IMG/VR virus record: IMGVR_UViG_3300005253_000004
Span: 1 to 64,000 of that record
Reading direction: 5' to 3' (one strand)
Source: a virus
Length of the DNA stretch: 64,000 nt
Part shown: positions 24,833 to 33,149 of the stretch, piece after piece
Position numbering within the stretch: the stretch's first letter is position 1
Layout of the letters: every line of letters starts with the position of its first letter
Program-made: the position numbers and the translations under genes
Notes under the pieces: generated by a model
Seen by the model: the letters and a program-made list of their open reading frames with translations, nothing else
Database searches by the model: none
What the model was told of the DNA's origin: nothing

Positions 24833-27800
24833 GTGGCGTATGAACCCAACGCCGGGATCCTATCCTCCAAAAAGGAAGAAGAGGAAAGAACCTTGTCTCA
24901 ACGAGAGGCAGAAGGCAGTGCTCTCTTGTCTAAAAACACAGCCGTTCGAGGAAGGTCTCCTAAGACTCCAAGCGACAGCGGCATCGGATCCTCTGGTATC
25001 CTAGGCCCATCAGGTAAATCTGGTATCCTAGGTCCGTCGGGCGGTTCTGGTATCGGTGTACCTCCTGTTAGAAAGACCGTTGACATGTACAAAGTGGTGT
25101 CCCACCTCAGTAAGCCAGAGGAAGACAGCATCGGTGTTAAGACGCTGGACTTCCTGTTCGGCCCTGAAGCAGCAGTCATCGGCATCGCACACGACAGCAA
25201 GGGTTGGTCTTGGAGCGTGGACAACGCAAAGCAGCAGTGGTCCGAGCAGCCGGTGTGGATAAACGCCCTCGCCACCACCTCACTGGTAGGCACCATCATG
25301 TTACCTGCGGCCCTAGCCGTGAAGAGTACCTTCAAGGTAGGTAGAATGGCTACCAAACTGAAGGTTGGCACTGCCTTGGAGAAAGCGGAGATCGGTACGT
25401 GGAAAGACATGGGCATACTGAAGGATCAAAGGATCAACAAGTACGCCGACCTTGACGAAGATACCGTGATCATGCTACGGAAGCAAGAGGTCGCCGTCAA
25501 CCGCTACCAGAAGATGAAAGCCAGAGCAGAGAGAGCAGCCACCGACGAACCCCTCAACGCTTGGGAGAGGGTACAGCATGAGTTCGATAGAAGGTTCGCT
25601 CAAACCTACAACGCTCTGATCGACGACGCTGCTAACGGCGGTATCAAGAGCGAGTTCCATGAGATGCACGACAAGCTGTGGCAGAACGATACCATCGGTA
25701 CCATCCTCCGAGAGATGCCCACCGAGGCAGATAGCCCCGCTATCTACGCGTACCTCCTAGGTAGGATCACACCCGGTAAGGGGTTGAGTGCAGCAGCGAC
25801 AAAGCAGTATGGGAAGCTGTCTGTCAAGAATCAAAAATGGGCTGACTTCTACTATGAGGCAGCGAAGCGGCGACAGTCCGAGATGGTAAAGACCGGGTTT
25901 ATCTCCGAAGAAACGTTCAAGAACGTCGGCCCCGCTCACCTTCCTGCTACATACAAAGACACGCCAGGACTCGGTGATATCAGCCCCGTCACCACACACA
26001 TAGTGCCCATCAAACCCAAGCCTGGGAAGAAACGGGCGACAGGTATCATCGAGGAAGAGGGCAAGATCAAAGCCGTTGGCGAGTACCAGCAAGTAGCCAT
26101 TACGACACGCAACGAACCTAAACTGAGCAGCCCCACCCTGAAGCACCGGACAGGTACGCCTGAAGACATCTTTGAACGCCTCCAGTCAGGTGATATGGTC
26201 ACCGATATGGCCGACGTTACTATCAACGGGTACATGACTGATGGAATCCTGCATTCCAACTTCCAATTCATCACAGACATGATTACCAAACCAAACAGCA
26301 CCCTCTTTCAGCCTTCTGACCTCGCGAAAGCATCCGGGTTCGGCACCAGAAAGATGAAGAAGCTAGGCTATATGTCCCTGGAAAACGCTCCTGACGGTGC
26401 ATCTGCTATCCTCAGGCGCATGATTGCGAAGAAGACAGGGAAGGCAGAAGAAGCCCTCCCGTGGGTCAAGACCGATGTCTTCAATGAGATCTGGGGTGAG
26501 CGTGGCATGATGGCCCAGACCCAGCAGATCTCCCACTCCCTCATGGACGTCATGACCACGATCTACAAGACGATGAAGACAGCGGGATCCATCCCGACTC
26601 ACATCCAGAACCTCTCGGGTAACATGTCCTTCTTGGCTCAGGCTGGCTTCAACATAGCCTCACCTGAGAACGTCGCCCTCATGGGCCGGATGACTACAGC
26701 CTTCAACAAGATCGCTGAGATCAACAAGGTGGCCTCCGAGGCGGGTATGACGACGAGGGGCAAGCTATTCGACTCAGAAGGCCTCCTCAAGGGCATTGAT
26801 CTAGGTACAGAGGCTGGCTTCAAGGGCAGCAGGCTGAACCTAGCCGATGAATTCTTCGACCCCACAGTGCAGGAGCTGCTTGAGGCGTCGGCATTTGAAC
26901 AGATCGAGGGTTCGAGAGCATTGGAACGGATGGGGAAGGCCCTGTCCGATAAGCAGATCTTCACCAAGGGTGTGATCTCGGCTTACACGAAGTCGAAGGA
27001 CATCGCCCAGGTGGGTAATAGAGTGAAGTGGTTCGACCAACTGACCAAGGCGTACCTCGCTGAGGATATGGTCCCCAAGATGGCGTATTTCGTCCACCTC
27101 AGGGGCAAGGGCCTGTCAAGGCAATCAGCCGTCACAGAGGTGGCTAGAAGGCTCCCTATGTACGGAACTGTGGGGTCTGCTATCAAGCGTGGCCGTAAGT
27201 TCGCCTTCCCGTGGGCTACGTTCCCTGCTGAAGCTCTACGTATAACGAAGAACAACCTCCAAGACCACCCCCTCCGGATGATCCCGTGGCTGCGTGCGCC
27301 TCAAGTCATGCAATCGATGCTGAGTGGCATGGGTTTTGCAGGGGATCCGACAGAGGTGAGAGAGTCCAAGCGTCAGCTCCCCTTCTGGGCGCAGGCTCAC
27401 ACCACCCTGCTTGGAGAGGGGCGTGCTATCGCTGCTGTGGGTGGTGGTGGCACCGGTGCCTTGTTCGGTACGGCAGCAGGAGCCATACTGGGGAAGAGTG
27501 CCAAAGCTGCGTACGCTGGTGGGCTGGCTGGTGGTGCCTTCGGTGGGTTCCTTGCCGCCATGAACACGGATGAAGCGCACGCTAAGCAGATGCGCGGTGC
27601 GATGCTGGACTTCCTGCCCCATTCCACGTTCCTGATGACTACGAACGCCCCTGACTTCGGCGGCAACTACGCTCCGTGGCAGGATCTGCCCGGGCTGCTG
27701 GAACAGATGCCCGCTGAGCCCCTCGCCATCCTTAAGCCGATGATCTCTGCCTTCACAGGCGAGACTCCCTATGGTGAGCCTGCTGGTGATGGTACTATTG

Positions 27801-28429
27801 GAGGGGGTATCTCCAAGACTATCGCCGGTATGCTGGGCTTCTTGGCGCCTCCCATCCTTCAGAAGTACGGTCTGAAGATGTCAACGCCCGATGTGCCATT
27901 GTGGGGTGACCCGACAGGTGTTACCAACATATCCCGGTTCCTGATCGATACAGGTAACGCTATTGACCCGATGACAGGGCGACCCGGCAGCATGACCAAC
28001 GACTTCTGGATCAACAACTTCGGTGTCTTCAAGTCGTACGCTGCCACCGGTGAGCAACAGCTCGCCAACGAAAGCAAGACAGAGCAGCACATGTACAAGA
28101 TCCGGAAGCACCTCGCCAAGAACCTCGATTATCACCTCAACAAGGGCAACGAGAGAGAGATCGTGCAGATTCTGACAGAGATCCAAGGCTCGTTCGCTGA
28201 GCAGTTCCAGCACAGCCCGCTGGTGGCTCAGGAGAAGTACACCCGGTACCTGAAGGGGATCTCAGACAGGCTAGGGCAGCACCCGAAGCTGCGGCAGTGG
28301 TCCCAAGCAGACATCGAAGACAGACTAGAACAAGCAGGACAGTGGGCGGGTGAAGCCCGTAATCGAGCGCGTGAGGAGCTGTTGGAAGCTCTCCGCAAAG
28401 AGTACCTATTGAAAGGGAGAAATCGATGA
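24833..28429 (+). CDS. Large internal virion / ejection protein candidate
   Basis: A 1198-residue protein starting with GTG four bases after the previous stop. Features in order: a repeated SGILGPSGKSG / SGILGPSGGSG linker at about residues 53-75; an apolar segment (LVGTIMLPAALAV) near 150-165; long mixed helices; a Gly/Ala-rich apolar segment (TGALFGTAAGAILGKS, YAGGLAGGAFGGFLAAM) near 870-910; and a charged helical C-terminus. It takes the place of T7 gp16, which forms a channel across the host envelope. The apolar segments fit membrane insertion, but no muralytic motif was recognised. Confidence 0.55.
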   Translation: MAYEPNAGILSSKKEEEERTLSQREAEGSALLSKNTAVRGRSPKTPSDSGIGSSGILGPSGKSGILGPSGGSGIGVPPVRKTVDMYKVVSHLSKPEEDSIGVKTLDFLFGPEAAVIGIAHDSKGWSWSVDNAKQQWSEQPVWINALATTSLVGTIMLPAALAVKSTFKVGRMATKLKVGTALEKAEIGTWKDMGILKDQRINKYADLDEDTVIMLRKQEVAVNRYQKMKARAERAATDEPLNAWERVQHEFDRRFAQTYNALIDDAANGGIKSEFHEMHDKLWQNDTIGTILREMPTEADSPAIYAYLLGRITPGKGLSAAATKQYGKLSVKNQKWADFYYEAAKRRQSEMVKTGFISEETFKNVGPAHLPATYKDTPGLGDISPVTTHIVPIKPKPGKKRATGIIEEEGKIKAVGEYQQVAITTRNEPKLSSPTLKHRTGTPEDIFERLQSGDMVTDMADVTINGYMTDGILHSNFQFITDMITKPNSTLFQPSDLAKASGFGTRKMKKLGYMSLENAPDGASAILRRMIAKKTGKAEEALPWVKTDVFNEIWGERGMMAQTQQISHSLMDVMTTIYKTMKTAGSIPTHIQNLSGNMSFLAQAGFNIASPENVALMGRMTTAFNKIAEINKVASEAGMTTRGKLFDSEGLLKGIDLGTEAGFKGSRLNLADEFFDPTVQELLEASAFEQIEGSRALERMGKALSDKQIFTKGVISAYTKSKDIAQVGNRVKWFDQLTKAYLAEDMVPKMAYFVHLRGKGLSRQSAVTEVARRLPMYGTVGSAIKRGRKFAFPWATFPAEALRITKNNLQDHPLRMIPWLRAPQVMQSMLSGMGFAGDPTEVRESKRQLPFWAQAHTTLLGEGRAIAAVGGGGTGALFGTAAGAILGKSAKAAYAGGLAGGAFGGFLAAMNTDEAHAKQMRGAMLDFLPHSTFLMTTNAPDFGGNYAPWQDLPGLLEQMPAEPLAILKPMISAFTGETPYGEPAGDGTIGGGISKTIAGMLGFLAPPILQKYGLKMSTPDVPLWGDPTGVTNISRFLIDTGNAIDPMTGRPGSMTNDFWINNFGVFKSYAATGEQQLANESKTEQHMYKIRKHLAKNLDYHLNKGNEREIVQILTEIQGSFAEQFQHSPLVAQEKYTRYLKGISDRLGQHPKLRQWSQADIEDRLEQAGQWAGEARNRAREELLEALRKEYLLKGRNR

Positions 28430-28770
28430 TTAGTAGAGTAGCAGCGTGTGCATTGGGTTTGGCGTGTGTGTTGGCGATACTGTTTATAGTGGCGCTCCGG
28501 AGTTATGGTGCAAACTTCGACAGCGACTGGCTGTATGAGGATCTGACGTGTGAGGAGCTAGTCTCTGCGTATCAATTTGAAAGAGAAGTCCTACTACAGA
28601 TCAAAGACTCCTACAAAGATTGCTTTGCGTATTATAAGGGGGTGGGTATACCTCTTCATGGGGATCTCCATTGTGCGCTCATCAAGAAGGAAGGGTCGTT
28701 CATACAAGGGATGGCTAATGACTTCGTGGCAGTGTTCAATGCTAAGAGGTGCGTTGGTGTGGGTAAGTGA
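28426..28770 (+). CDS. Membrane-anchored four-cysteine helical protein
   Basis: A 114-residue protein with one N-terminal transmembrane helix (CALGLACVLAILFIVAL) and an outer domain with cysteines spaced C-x23-C-x16-C-x25-C. The next gene has the same spacing (C-x23-C-x16-C-x24-C) and similar residues around the first cysteine (CEELVSAYQFEREV versus CEALDDSYSFQYNEA). It overlaps the ejection protein stop and the next start by four bases each. The cysteines probably form two disulphides in the periplasm. An inner-membrane lysis or exclusion protein is possible; no family is recognised. Confidence 0.6.
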   Translation: MISRVAACALGLACVLAILFIVALRSYGANFDSDWLYEDLTCEELVSAYQFEREVLLQIKDSYKDCFAYYKGVGIPLHGDLHCALIKKEGSFIQGMANDFVAVFNAKRCVGVGK

Positions 28771-29132
28771 AACGGTTTGGCCTCTTCGTGTGCCTTCTAT
28801 TCTTTTGCGGTGGGGCTGAAGCTAGTCCAGCCACACCAGTCGATGAGACCGACCCGGGTCTGGTGATGTTGTACCTTGGCTTCCCTTGTGAGGCTCTGGA
28901 CGATAGCTACAGCTTTCAATATAACGAGGCGATACACCTGACAAGGCATATGCAGTACTGCGTAGAAGCAATCGAGAACAACCCTGACTACAAATACGGT
29001 AAGCTCATATGTGTGTATGTGGAGATGCAGTGGGATTTTATGAACAGCCATCTAATGGCTGTAAAGAGGGCGCGAGAACTGATGTGTGACGACGGGGAAC
29101 CTAAGCACCCGCAGTACAAAATAGACTTCTAG
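28767..29132 (+). CDS. Secreted four-cysteine helical protein, paralogue
   Basis: A 121-residue protein starting with GTG that overlaps the previous stop (GTGA). It has a cleavable signal peptide (KRFGLFVCLLFFCGGAEAS, cut after AEA or EAS) and a helical mature part carrying the same four-cysteine frame as its upstream neighbour. One copy is anchored and the other released, so the two may interact across the periplasm. It is the last plus-strand gene. Its TAG stop shares the palindrome CTAG (29129-29132) with the stop of the convergent minus-strand gene. Confidence 0.6.
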   Translation: MKRFGLFVCLLFFCGGAEASPATPVDETDPGLVMLYLGFPCEALDDSYSFQYNEAIHLTRHMQYCVEAIENNPDYKYGKLICVYVEMQWDFMNSHLMAVKRARELMCDDGEPKHPQYKIDF

Positions 29133-29308
29133 TCTTCTTCAACATCCTCTTCCAAGCTATCAATGATGAGGAACCCGTACTCATCGAACTCATCCTCGAC
29201 ATCCTCTGGGGTGTAGTACATCAAGTCAATAGAAGAATCCTTCTGACAGCTAGTGCAGAGAAATCCATTCTGAGTGTACCTGCCACACTTACATCTTACG
29301 AGCGCCAT
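29129..29308 (-). CDS. Small acidic zinc-finger protein
   Basis: A 59-residue protein. I chose the ATG at 29308 (MALVRCKCG); an in-frame ATG 39 bases upstream is inside the upstream gene. The N-terminus has CKCGRYTQNGFLCTSC, two cysteine pairs ten residues apart, forming a small zinc site. The C-terminus is strongly acidic (EDVEDEFDEYG and SLEEDVEED). It resembles small phage host-takeover proteins but has no known family. It is the last gene of the minus-strand unit and converges on the late genes with no space between. Confidence 0.55.
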   Translation of the reverse strand: MALVRCKCGRYTQNGFLCTSCQKDSSIDLMYYTPEDVEDEFDEYGFLIIDSLEEDVEED

Positions 29309-30032
29309 GCTGTAGCCTCTCCAAGTCGGGACTGACCGGGAAGTCATTGATCGGTTCCCGTAGGATAGGCAGTTCTTTCAACAGATCGAAGGGTACCAAC
29401 TCTCCTGGGTGGTACGTATTTTGGGACTTTCGATCCAGTCTCTTCGGCACCGACCCCTCCAGGGGGGAGCGAAGAGAATTGTGGAAGTGCCAGCATGTGA
29501 CGTCTTCAATGTGAAACTCGTTGTTCTGTCGTTGCTTAAACTTAGGTGCTTCTCCTGGGTGGCTGCCGGTGAAGTAAGCGTTCCTGCGGTATAGGCGGTG
29601 GTGTGTGCGCTCGTCTGAATAGCGGTGGACTAGGTCCGTCGCAAGCTCGACACGCTTAACTACCCCGTATTTCACGTTGTCACCCGGTAGTGGGAGCTTA
29701 CACGCGGCAAGGCTGTCTAGGCTGCTAGGATGGTAGATCTCATCGGCATCTACCATTAGGGTCCATTCCGTCTCAGCCTCTACCAGCATACTGTTGCGGT
29801 AGCACCCCTGTATAGAGGGCACGGCGAACGGCAGCTTGCGGACGAAGAACTCAGCGTCCTTCTCAGTTTGGATGAACCAATCTATAATATCTTCAGTGCC
29901 GTCCTCTGAGCCTGCATCATAGATCACATACCGGTTGAAACGACCTCGAAGAGACTCCAAAGCGTAAGGGAGCCAGAACTGGTCATTCAGCGCTAGGATC
30001 ATCGGGGTCAACCCTTCTATAACCTTACTCAT
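29289..30032 (-). CDS. Family 2-type glycosyltransferase
   Basis: A 247-residue protein with a GT-A fold pattern: an N-terminal strand (TPMILALNDQFWLPYALESL), a nucleotide-sugar-binding section (RYVIYDAGSEDGTEDI) and the metal-binding MVDADEIYHP motif (a D-x-D near residue 95). The later HFHNSLRSP region may hold acceptor-binding residues. There is no transmembrane segment, so it acts in the cytoplasm. It overlaps the upstream gene by four bases and belongs to the sugar-transfer cluster that extends to 36277. Acceptor and sugar are unknown. Confidence 0.75.
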   Translation of the reverse strand: MSKVIEGLTPMILALNDQFWLPYALESLRGRFNRYVIYDAGSEDGTEDIIDWFIQTEKDAEFFVRKLPFAVPSIQGCYRNSMLVEAETEWTLMVDADEIYHPSSLDSLAACKLPLPGDNVKYGVVKRVELATDLVHRYSDERTHHRLYRRNAYFTGSHPGEAPKFKQRQNNEFHIEDVTCWHFHNSLRSPLEGSVPKRLDRKSQNTYHPGELVPFDLLKELPILREPINDFPVSPDLERLQHGARKM

Positions 30033-30220
30033 GTTATCTCCTTCGGCCTACACTTACGTATTGGGGTGATATTGTACCAATCCGAGGCAACTACACCGTC
30101 ATCACCTAGGATATCTTTCATGAGATCATCAGCATAGGCTTCGACTTCTTCTATATCCTCAGAGTCGACTACAACGCTTATTGCAATATCGTAGTCATGA
30201 AGTAGCTTTTTATTCTTCAT
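30029..30220 (-). CDS. Small acidic protein, unknown
   Basis: A 63-residue protein, start chosen at ATG 30220 (MKNKKLLHDYDIAIS) because GGGAGGAGAAAG stands upstream in the end of the preceding gene. It looks like a small alpha-beta protein (DYDIAISVVVDSEDIEEVEA). It overlaps the genes on both sides. No family is recognised. Confidence 0.5.
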   Translation of the reverse strand: MKNKKLLHDYDIAISVVVDSEDIEEVEAYADDLMKDILGDDGVVASDWYNITPIRKCRPKEIT

Positions 30221-30404
30221 CGCTTTCTCCTCCCTGCCCATCGAGGGTGGCGCGGACAATCGTGTTTGTACCGCGTAGCATAGCCGCAAGCTTACCCAAG
30301 CCATCCCGCAACCGCTCAATTTCTAAGGTCAACACGTCATGCGCCCAAGCATGATCTGCCTGAATAGACGCAAGCGCCTCCTCAACTTCGCTCTTATCCG
30401 ACAT
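30210..30404 (-). CDS. Small coiled-coil protein, unknown
   Basis: A 64-residue protein with GGAGGTGTGTA before its ATG. A single long amphipathic helix (VLTLEIERLRDGLGKLAAML) is flanked by acidic ends (SDKSEVEE, GGESDEE). It is probably dimeric. It overlaps the glycosyltransferase gene upstream by 11 bases and the next gene by 11 bases. Function unknown. Confidence 0.5.
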   Translation of the reverse strand: MSDKSEVEEALASIQADHAWAHDVLTLEIERLRDGLGKLAAMLRGTNTIVRATLDGQGGESDEE

Positions 30405-31317
30405 TACACACCTCCAATATCTGTTCCACCCGATGTTTGACCTGATGCTTCTCGTACGCTACTCGGTAAGCTCGCTTAGCCATAGAGCTAGCCAAGGATG
30501 GTTCTCGGAGGCACCACTGGACGTTATTGGCAAGTTCTGATTCGCTACCATAACCGAGAAAATGCTCCCCTTCCTCGAAGAGTTGTGACATTCCATCCCG
30601 AGGGTCCCTATCGGTGACCAACGGGCGCTCCATCAGCATGCTCTCGATCACCCGCTGGTTAGGGCCGTCTCTTTTTTGACCATGATTGAACAAGACTTTG
30701 CATTGCGCCATAGCTTTCGCGGTATCGGGCCACCGCTTCGCGCTCTTCCCAAGCTGTCGGATGTCGAGCTTCCACTTGTTACGGTCCCCTACTGTTTTGA
30801 GTATGTCGGCTCGATCAAGTCCGTGTTTACTTCCAAAGAACCCCACGTCGAAGGGCCGAGACTCATGTACTTCAGGGAGGATATCCTTGTAAAAGTACTT
30901 CGCATCGCTGGCGTTCGGGCACCAGTGGGATGACGAATGTTTGACAAAGAGGTCCCGCTTATCGAAAACAGCGAAGAAAACGTGATCATAGTTCTTAGCC
31001 ACTCGCTTGTGTAGACTGGGCGCCCCGTGGGCATCCACGCTTCTAAATGCACTTGGAACAGGGGCTCGTTCTTCAAAGCAATGGAGAGAAAGGTTACCTT
31101 GCTTGTTTCTTCCTGTGTCAAGGTCGATGAAGAGAGACTGTCGATCTAAGAAGCTTCTGGAAAGATCTTTGAATGTCTCATAAGGGTGCCCTTCACCTAA
31201 TAAAGTCACGCTGTGCCCTAAATCTACCAGGGCGTGGTATGTTGAGTCAGAGTAAGAAAGAACAGGGTTCCCTCTCTTGTCTAGATCTCTTCGGCATCCT
31301 AGGATTATTTCAGCCAT
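30394..31317 (-). CDS. GT-B type glycosyltransferase (CgeB/DUF3880-like)
   Basis: A 307-residue protein starting at ATG 31317 (MAEIILGCR) with AAGAGGAAAACC upstream; a longer in-frame start lies inside the HNH gene and is unlikely. The N-terminal half has strands and turns with HSVTLLGEGHPYE and HVFFAVFDKRDLF. The C-terminal half has the GT-B donor-binding pattern (GFFGSKHGLDRADIL, LFNHGQKRDGPNQRVIESML, LVTDRDPRDGMSQLFEEGEH, LGYGSESEL), typical of glycosyl transferase group 1 proteins with a CgeB-like domain. It probably transfers a sugar from a nucleotide donor; the acceptor is unknown. Confidence 0.65.
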   Translation of the reverse strand: MAEIILGCRRDLDKRGNPVLSYSDSTYHALVDLGHSVTLLGEGHPYETFKDLSRSFLDRQSLFIDLDTGRNKQGNLSLHCFEERAPVPSAFRSVDAHGAPSLHKRVAKNYDHVFFAVFDKRDLFVKHSSSHWCPNASDAKYFYKDILPEVHESRPFDVGFFGSKHGLDRADILKTVGDRNKWKLDIRQLGKSAKRWPDTAKAMAQCKVLFNHGQKRDGPNQRVIESMLMERPLVTDRDPRDGMSQLFEEGEHFLGYGSESELANNVQWCLREPSLASSMAKRAYRVAYEKHQVKHRVEQILEVCNVG

Positions 31318-31744
31318 TGGTTTTCCTCTTATAATACAAAGTTGCACATGAACGACGGCATGCTCTACACAAACGCCACCCGTTTGATGTGCTGTATGTG
31401 TTCTCTTCATCGAAGATATGCCCGCGCTTGCAATGTGTTTTTCCTATATTTCCGTTCACTTGTCTTCCTTTCGAAACCATGTCTCTCATATTATCTGTAG
31501 TTGTTCCTAGAAACAAATGCTTCAGGTTAACACAGGATGGCGTATCACAATGATGGCACACACACATTCCTTCTGGTATTGGTCCGTTAGCCAACTTCCA
31601 CGCGACTCGATGTACGCTCTTCGTTTTACCTTTTACATTGATTTTTCCATATCCATCAAGATATGTAGCACCTTGCCAAAGCCAGCAATTATTTGAATCA
31701 ATTATCAATCTAGCTTTAAGGCGCTCTTCTACTGTTCCCCTCAT
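31310..31744 (-). CDS. HNH endonuclease inside the glycosyltransferase cluster
   Basis: A 144-residue protein of the HNH_3 type: CWLWQGATYLDGYGKI, SVHRVAWKLANGPIPEGM, then CVCHHCDTPSCVNLKHLFLG and TTDNMRDMVSKGR. A second cysteine set at the C-terminus (THCKRGHIF and LCRACRRSC) forms another zinc site. It overlaps the flanking glycosyltransferase genes by four and eight bases. It is more AT-rich than these neighbours, which fits recent arrival. It shares its core with the HNH gene at 61520-61975 but has a different C-terminus. Confidence 0.8.
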   Translation of the reverse strand: MRGTVEERLKARLIIDSNNCWLWQGATYLDGYGKINVKGKTKSVHRVAWKLANGPIPEGMCVCHHCDTPSCVNLKHLFLGTTTDNMRDMVSKGRQVNGNIGKTHCKRGHIFDEENTYSTSNGWRLCRACRRSCATLYYKRKTNG

Positions 31745-32493
31745 CTTAATATCAGTGGGCAGTAGAGTTGCTCAATGTTTTTCAGCTTCTTAGCTACTTT
31801 TCTATTGTACGCGATTTGCTTCTTAATCTTCTCAGGGTCTTCTTCCCATCGACCGCCGATCTGGTCTCCGACTTGTTTGAATTTGTCCCGCGCTTCCGCG
31901 ATATCTAAATAATTAAGCGGATGAGAAACGAGCCCTGCTCTTATCACCCTGCTGGACCATTCGCCGTGTGACATTCCACAACCCTGGAATGCAGGATTAA
32001 AACCCCCCACTGTAGAAATTACCTTGCGAGTAATAAAGGTCATATCCCCCCTCGGCGACGATGCAAATATTGGGGTAGCGTTCATAGTCTTCTTCATGTA
32101 CTCAGTAAAAGACGGCACTGTCTCCGGTATCTCTTTGTCTTGGACCCGAGCCCAGTGATGGACATCCATGAGAGAGGCTGCGGCCTCATAGCATTCGAAC
32201 CAGTTCTTCTCTGTAGGTACGAGGTCATCTTCGATTATACAGCTAAAATGGTGTTGCCGCATGAGGTACAAGCAGCGGGTTTTATTACCACCAACCCCCA
32301 TGTTCGGACCTCGGTAGTAGTGAACACCGGGAAACTCTCTGGTAACGAACTGCGGTGTAGAGTCAGTGCTACCATCATCTACCACGAACACGTCCGTGCC
32401 ATTAGGAACCGTAGAGAGCACACCTTGAATCACCTCATCAATGTGTTCAACTCGGTTGTACGTGCTGATCGCTACTGCTCTAGTTGTCGTCAT
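31741..32493 (-). CDS. Family 2 glycosyltransferase
   Basis: A 250-residue protein. The start at ATG 32493 (MTTTRAVAISTYNRV) has CGAGGGGGAAC just upstream; a longer frame begins in the preceding gene. GT2 marks are clear: ISTYNRVEHIDEVI, VFVVDDGSTDSTPQF, GPNMGVGGNKTRCLYLM and the D-x-D-like IIEDDLVP. The PRGDMTFITRKVISTVGGFN segment matches the acceptor side of such enzymes. A basic C-terminus (KKIKKQIAYNRKVAKKLK) could bind membrane or nucleic acid. Substrates are unknown. Confidence 0.8.
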   Translation of the reverse strand: MTTTRAVAISTYNRVEHIDEVIQGVLSTVPNGTDVFVVDDGSTDSTPQFVTREFPGVHYYRGPNMGVGGNKTRCLYLMRQHHFSCIIEDDLVPTEKNWFECYEAAASLMDVHHWARVQDKEIPETVPSFTEYMKKTMNATPIFASSPRGDMTFITRKVISTVGGFNPAFQGCGMSHGEWSSRVIRAGLVSHPLNYLDIAEARDKFKQVGDQIGGRWEEDPEKIKKQIAYNRKVAKKLKNIEQLYCPLILR

Positions 32494-32983
32494 GTTCCCC
32501 CTCGTCTCCCCCTTCGTCAGTGGCGACCGGCTTGCGGATTGCGGCTCGCCAGCGGGTGTCGTGATCGCCATTGCCATAGCAAGCGTACCCTACGCCCTTG
32601 TTACACGTAGGGCATTCCACGGACCACGAGTTCACGCTCGCTGCTCGCTCGGTTTCGGCCGCGACGGCGAGGCGGCGGGCCTTATCCTGGGGGTGTTCAT
32701 CGTTGGTCATGTACGAGAGCGAGCCCTCCACGTATTCCACCAGATCCCCCAGCGCCTCCACCAGCTTCGCGTTCTCTGCGCGGAGGCGGGTAGTCTCTTT
32801 CTGCTCATCAAGAAAACTCTCGATTGCGTCAGTCACACTTTCGCCGAGCGCTCCGTTGTTCCCCCGCAGCCGCTCCACCTCGTCGGCAGCTTCACACTGC
32901 CAGCACTCGCCGCCCTCCTCGCTCACGCAATTAAACGAGCGGTTGTGGTCTCGCAGCCGCGCAACCAGATCAACCTCGCTCAT
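32480..32983 (-). CDS. Coiled-coil/zinc-knuckle phage accessory protein
   Basis: A 167-residue protein. The N-terminal half has CWQCEAADEVERLRGNNGAL and ENAKLVEALGDLVEYVEG, typical of mosaic phage accessory proteins with an AADEIERLR-like helix. The C-terminus has VECPTCNKGVGYACYGNG with DHDTRW, a small zinc site. The DNA is clearly richer in G and C than the surrounding genes, suggesting transfer from another source. Function unknown; restriction alleviation is a loose guess only. Confidence 0.55.
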   Translation of the reverse strand: MSEVDLVARLRDHNRSFNCVSEEGGECWQCEAADEVERLRGNNGALGESVTDAIESFLDEQKETTRLRAENAKLVEALGDLVEYVEGSLSYMTNDEHPQDKARRLAVAAETERAASVNSWSVECPTCNKGVGYACYGNGDHDTRWRAAIRKPVATDEGGDEGEHDDN

Positions 32984-33149
32984 CGTCTCCCTCCTCTACC
33001 TCTATTGTATCCATATCTTCGCACTGATTCGTTAAGTATCGAAGAGCCGAGCCTACTACCTGCAGTGCCTCTTTGATATTATTGAACTTCCCTGGTGCCG
33101 CGTACTGAAAGGCACTCTCAATCTGTTTGGTCAGGTCTTCTTGAGTCAA
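32970..33149 (-). CDS. Small acidic helical protein with TTG start
   Basis: A 59-residue frame starting at TTG 33149, with AGGAGA seven bases upstream and a TTGA overlap with the stop of the large glycosyltransferase. Its own end overlaps the next gene by 14 bases. It reads [20 protein letters not shown], a helix ([15 protein letters not shown]) and an acidic tail ([12 protein letters not shown]). The gap-filling position, overlap and ribosome site support a real gene despite the rare start. No family is recognised. Confidence 0.5.
   Translation of the reverse strand: MTQEDLTKQIESAFQYAAPGKFNNIKEALQVVGSALRYLTNQCEDMDTIEVEEGDDERG

Noticed and set aside
24833-28429. Lysozyme or transglycosylase domain in the large ejection protein
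   Set aside because: No Glu-containing SLT-type motif or other muralytic signature was found in the translation.
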